Shown here: one piece after another, positions 61,997 to 64,000 of the stretch | Layout: every line of letters begins with the position of its first letter | Position numbering within the stretch: position 1 is the first letter of the stretch | Assembly: GCF_029784155.1 (NCBI RefSeq) | Contig: NC_073691.1 | Location: 128,588,714-128,652,713 of the forward strand | Length of the DNA: 64,000 bases | Direction: 5' to 3' | Source of the DNA: Uranotaenia lowii | Taxonomy: Eukaryota; Arthropoda; Insecta; Diptera; Culicidae | Notes under the pieces: model-generated | Seen by the model: only the letters and a program-made list of their open reading frames with translations | Database searches by the model: none | Told to the model about the DNA's origin: nothing | Program-made: the position numbers and the translations under genes

Positions 61997-62427
61997 CAGA
62001 GATGCCAATATGCCTGATTTTTCAGGGATTGCCTGATTTTTCGAGGCTCTGCCTGACAACCTGAAAAGCCATTGAATTTCCCTGATTTTTCAAAAAATGC
62101 CTGATTTTGCCTGATTTTTGCGAATGTGATGGAAAATGGGTAGTAAGGAACTAAATTAGGTACCATTGCTGAAGTTAAAAAACGAAAATGTGGCTGAATG
62201 AAACCAATCGAAAGATTCCCATTAATTCATATCTTAAAAAGGGAATGAAAAGGAATCTTTCGGCTTTGATTCAAGTAGGCCCACAACACAGTAAAAATGT
62301 AGAGTGATGACCAAAAAAAAAAAGGTCATAACTTTTAGAGGAATTTCCGTTACTTATGTAGCCTGATTTTGCCTGATTTTTATTTCACCAATTCCCTGAT
62401 TTTTGAAAATATATGTTGGCAACCCTG
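61997..62427. mobile_element. hAT MITE, family T copy 3 (complete)
   Basis: Perfect 8-bp duplications CCGACCAG at 61989-61996 and 62428-62435. Ends CAGAGATGCCAATATGCCTG and, reversed, CAGGGTTGCCAACATA. Near the ends GCCTGATTTTT is repeated about eight times, forming the subterminal repeats expected of transposase binding. It lies in the opposite orientation to copy 2. Confidence 0.92.
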
Positions 62428-62435
62428 CCGACCAG

Positions 62436-62895
62436 CATACTGCGATGGAATGTAAATTCTGTGTTTATTATAACGAACAGAGCCCTGCCATCCCCGTCCG
62501 TGCAGATAATTTGGAACGACACGAGGGGCACTCATTTGTTGTTGTTATTGTAGGTATTATGTTGTGTTGAGTTCTTCCCATTCATACAGTTGGTTGAGCT
62601 GGGTGGTTACTGCTGCCGTCGATGAAACTGGTTTTCTTTCGCCGTTGTTGTTGGCCTGGTGTGGGTGAGATTGCGGCAATACCGACGGCATAGCGGAACA
62701 CAGTGGGTCTATGAGGGCAGAAATAGGATTTAATAATCCTAATTATTATCGGGGCGTTGTACCTATTGGGTTTAAATTGCATATTTCCGGTCGGTTTCAT
62801 AATCTGGCGGGAAGATAAATCATTTCTGTTTGAAATCGTATGCTTGGTAAAAATGTACAATACGGACTTAAAATCATCCACGTAGGAATACTTTT
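62436..62895. other. Non-coding stretch, nothing recognised
   Basis: A minus-strand frame at 62582-62881 has no domain. Confidence 0.35.
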
Positions 62896-63090
62896 GTTTT
62901 TTTTTGTTTCGATTTTAGTCGTTTTAACATTTTTATGTCATTCGCGACTTATATCAACGATGCAGTTGGCGGACAGTCATTAAAAAACTTATCCGGTACA
63001 TCTGTGATCGTTGTTTACTCTTGGGCTCGAACTCACGGACATCGGCTCAGGAAGCAACTGACTTGCCAAATAAGCAATATCACAAGCTCC
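62896..63090 (-). repeat. SINE B, tRNA-derived, copy 2
   Basis: Matches 11680-11870 through TTGTTTCGATT, GTCGTTTTAACATTTTTATG, ACGATGCAGTTGGCGGACAG, AACTTATCCGGTACA and GGGCTCGAACTCACGG. The A box has decayed (AAGCAACTGACTTGCC). Confidence 0.75.
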
Positions 63091-63745
63091 AAGAATACTT
63101 TTGTGAAGTTTATAGCTTAGTATTGTTGCATACTATATTTCCTACAAGACACACGTAGAATTAATGTGATGGAACAAAAGGAACAAAAGCTGAGTCTTCG
63201 TAAAAATCCCGTTTAATTAATTTCCAGATAATTTAGAGCGTAAGATGGTTAAGTTTCAAGTAAAACATCAAATCTCCGTTATGTTGGTTTCTTTTTTTTT
63301 TACTTCCGTTTGTTTGAGTAGGTATACAAATTTTAAAGCAAAATACAGCACGATAAATCTGGAAGTAGATCTCCAATACTTGAGACTTTAAGATCATTTA
63401 TCTAAACGCATTGCGGTCTTCATTAAACTTGCTAAATAAGTTAAAATCTTAAATATTAAAAATTCTGTAAATGTTTTCCAGTGATGCCCGAAATAAATGT
63501 GAGCTATAGTTTTTTTTTATTTTTGGATCGTCATATTATCTTAGCCAAATCTGAAAAGTGATTCAAATTAAGAACAATGATGATGATTTAAAATAAATTT
63601 TTGGCTTTGAGGTTTCTAAAATATTGCTTTTTATCCTTCCACCGGAGTATCATTTAAAACAAAGAATATAGATCAAATCTTCTTATTCTGGACGTTAAAT
63701 TCCTTTTGAATCAGATTTTGTTATAAAGGAACGAATTACCCATAC
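63091..63745. other. AT-rich stretch, nothing recognised
   Basis: No gene, RNA or repeat is supported. Confidence 0.35.
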
Positions 63746-63748
63746 TTA

Positions 63749-64000
63749 GAGCAAGTTTACTGGTGTTGGGAAAAAGTGGTAGAAATTTTGACACTTCGGC
63801 CTTCAGTGCTTTTTTACAACACGTGTTCTATATTCGCATGCTGTGATGCAAAAATAGCTCGATTTCTATCACATACGGCTGAAAGAGAAAAAGTGTTATA
63901 AAAATACAACGCTCAAAGATCTTGAAATCATTTTTGCATGGTAAAATTTTCAAAATGTGCTACAAGTGTCAAAATTTCTACCACTTATTCCCAAAACCAG
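63749..64000. mobile_element. Harbinger-like MITE, family H copy 4, cut by the window end
   Basis: Begins after TTA (63746-63748) with GAGCAAGTTTACTGGTGTTG and runs to the complementary CCCAAAACCAG at the last base. It has the same core as the other copies (ACAACACGTGTTCTAT, AAAGATCTTGAAATCATTTT). Confidence 0.8.

Overview
This window looks like non-bacterial, insect DNA, most likely from a mosquito (Culicidae). It is AT-rich, almost free of long coding frames, and packed with old transposons. The best taxonomic marker is a pair of mariner-type elements whose transposase spacing can be counted as DD37E, a group known from mosquitoes. The genus cannot be fixed from the window alone.

Only one host exon is supported. 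It lies on the minus strand at about 60005-60128 and encodes an N-terminus with the motif DSRKRPLDDGTDDGTSKRS, followed by a strong GTAAGT donor. This resembles the start of the Nova/pasilla family of neuronal KH-domain splicing regulators. No KH-domain exon was found at lower coordinates, so positions 1-60004 are read as one very long first coding intron. About 6 kb around the exon (55932-61988) has no recognised transposon. The 61-64 kb end would be promoter, 5' UTR or upstream DNA.

The rest is a layered transposon deposit. Left part (1-20 kb): foldback element 4224-5280, SINE A copy 8741-9063, a Harbinger-like MITE 9310-9602, SINE B copy 11680-11870, TIR elements 14229-15193, 16212-16431 and 16914-17173, and a 390-bp TA microsatellite ending at a conserved-looking core near 20415. 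Middle (20-46 kb): a duplicated segment with an insertion in one copy (23.2-24.3 kb), a 2-kb hAT-type element with an exact 8-bp target duplication (25128-27093), a DD37E mariner split by a TIR element that itself holds a SINE (30720-33267), and a nest at 35.5-38.3 kb. In that nest an old mariner is split by a LINE that is split by a foldback element, and again by a second DD37E mariner. Large hairpin elements follow at 39541-43170. Right part (46-64 kb): a dead Jockey-type LINE split by a hAT-like element holding a piggyBac-type MITE, SINE A copy 47740-48063, a palindrome-rich element 48080-48839, several hAT MITEs with 8-bp duplications (51487-52258, 52979-54281 with a second hAT inside, 61997-62427), a truncated LINE with its duplication, a Tc1-type MITE, and two more Harbinger-like copies.

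The most unusual pattern is a set of TA-flanked elements with CAC(T/A)G ends. Each of the three clearest ones is built from its own short palindrome repeated near both ends, and each carries a short, protein-like, apparently spliced exon (4757-4933, 36275-36358, 48503-48595). They look like foldback elements that carry host-gene pieces or the last remains of their own gene. None of the transposases here is intact.
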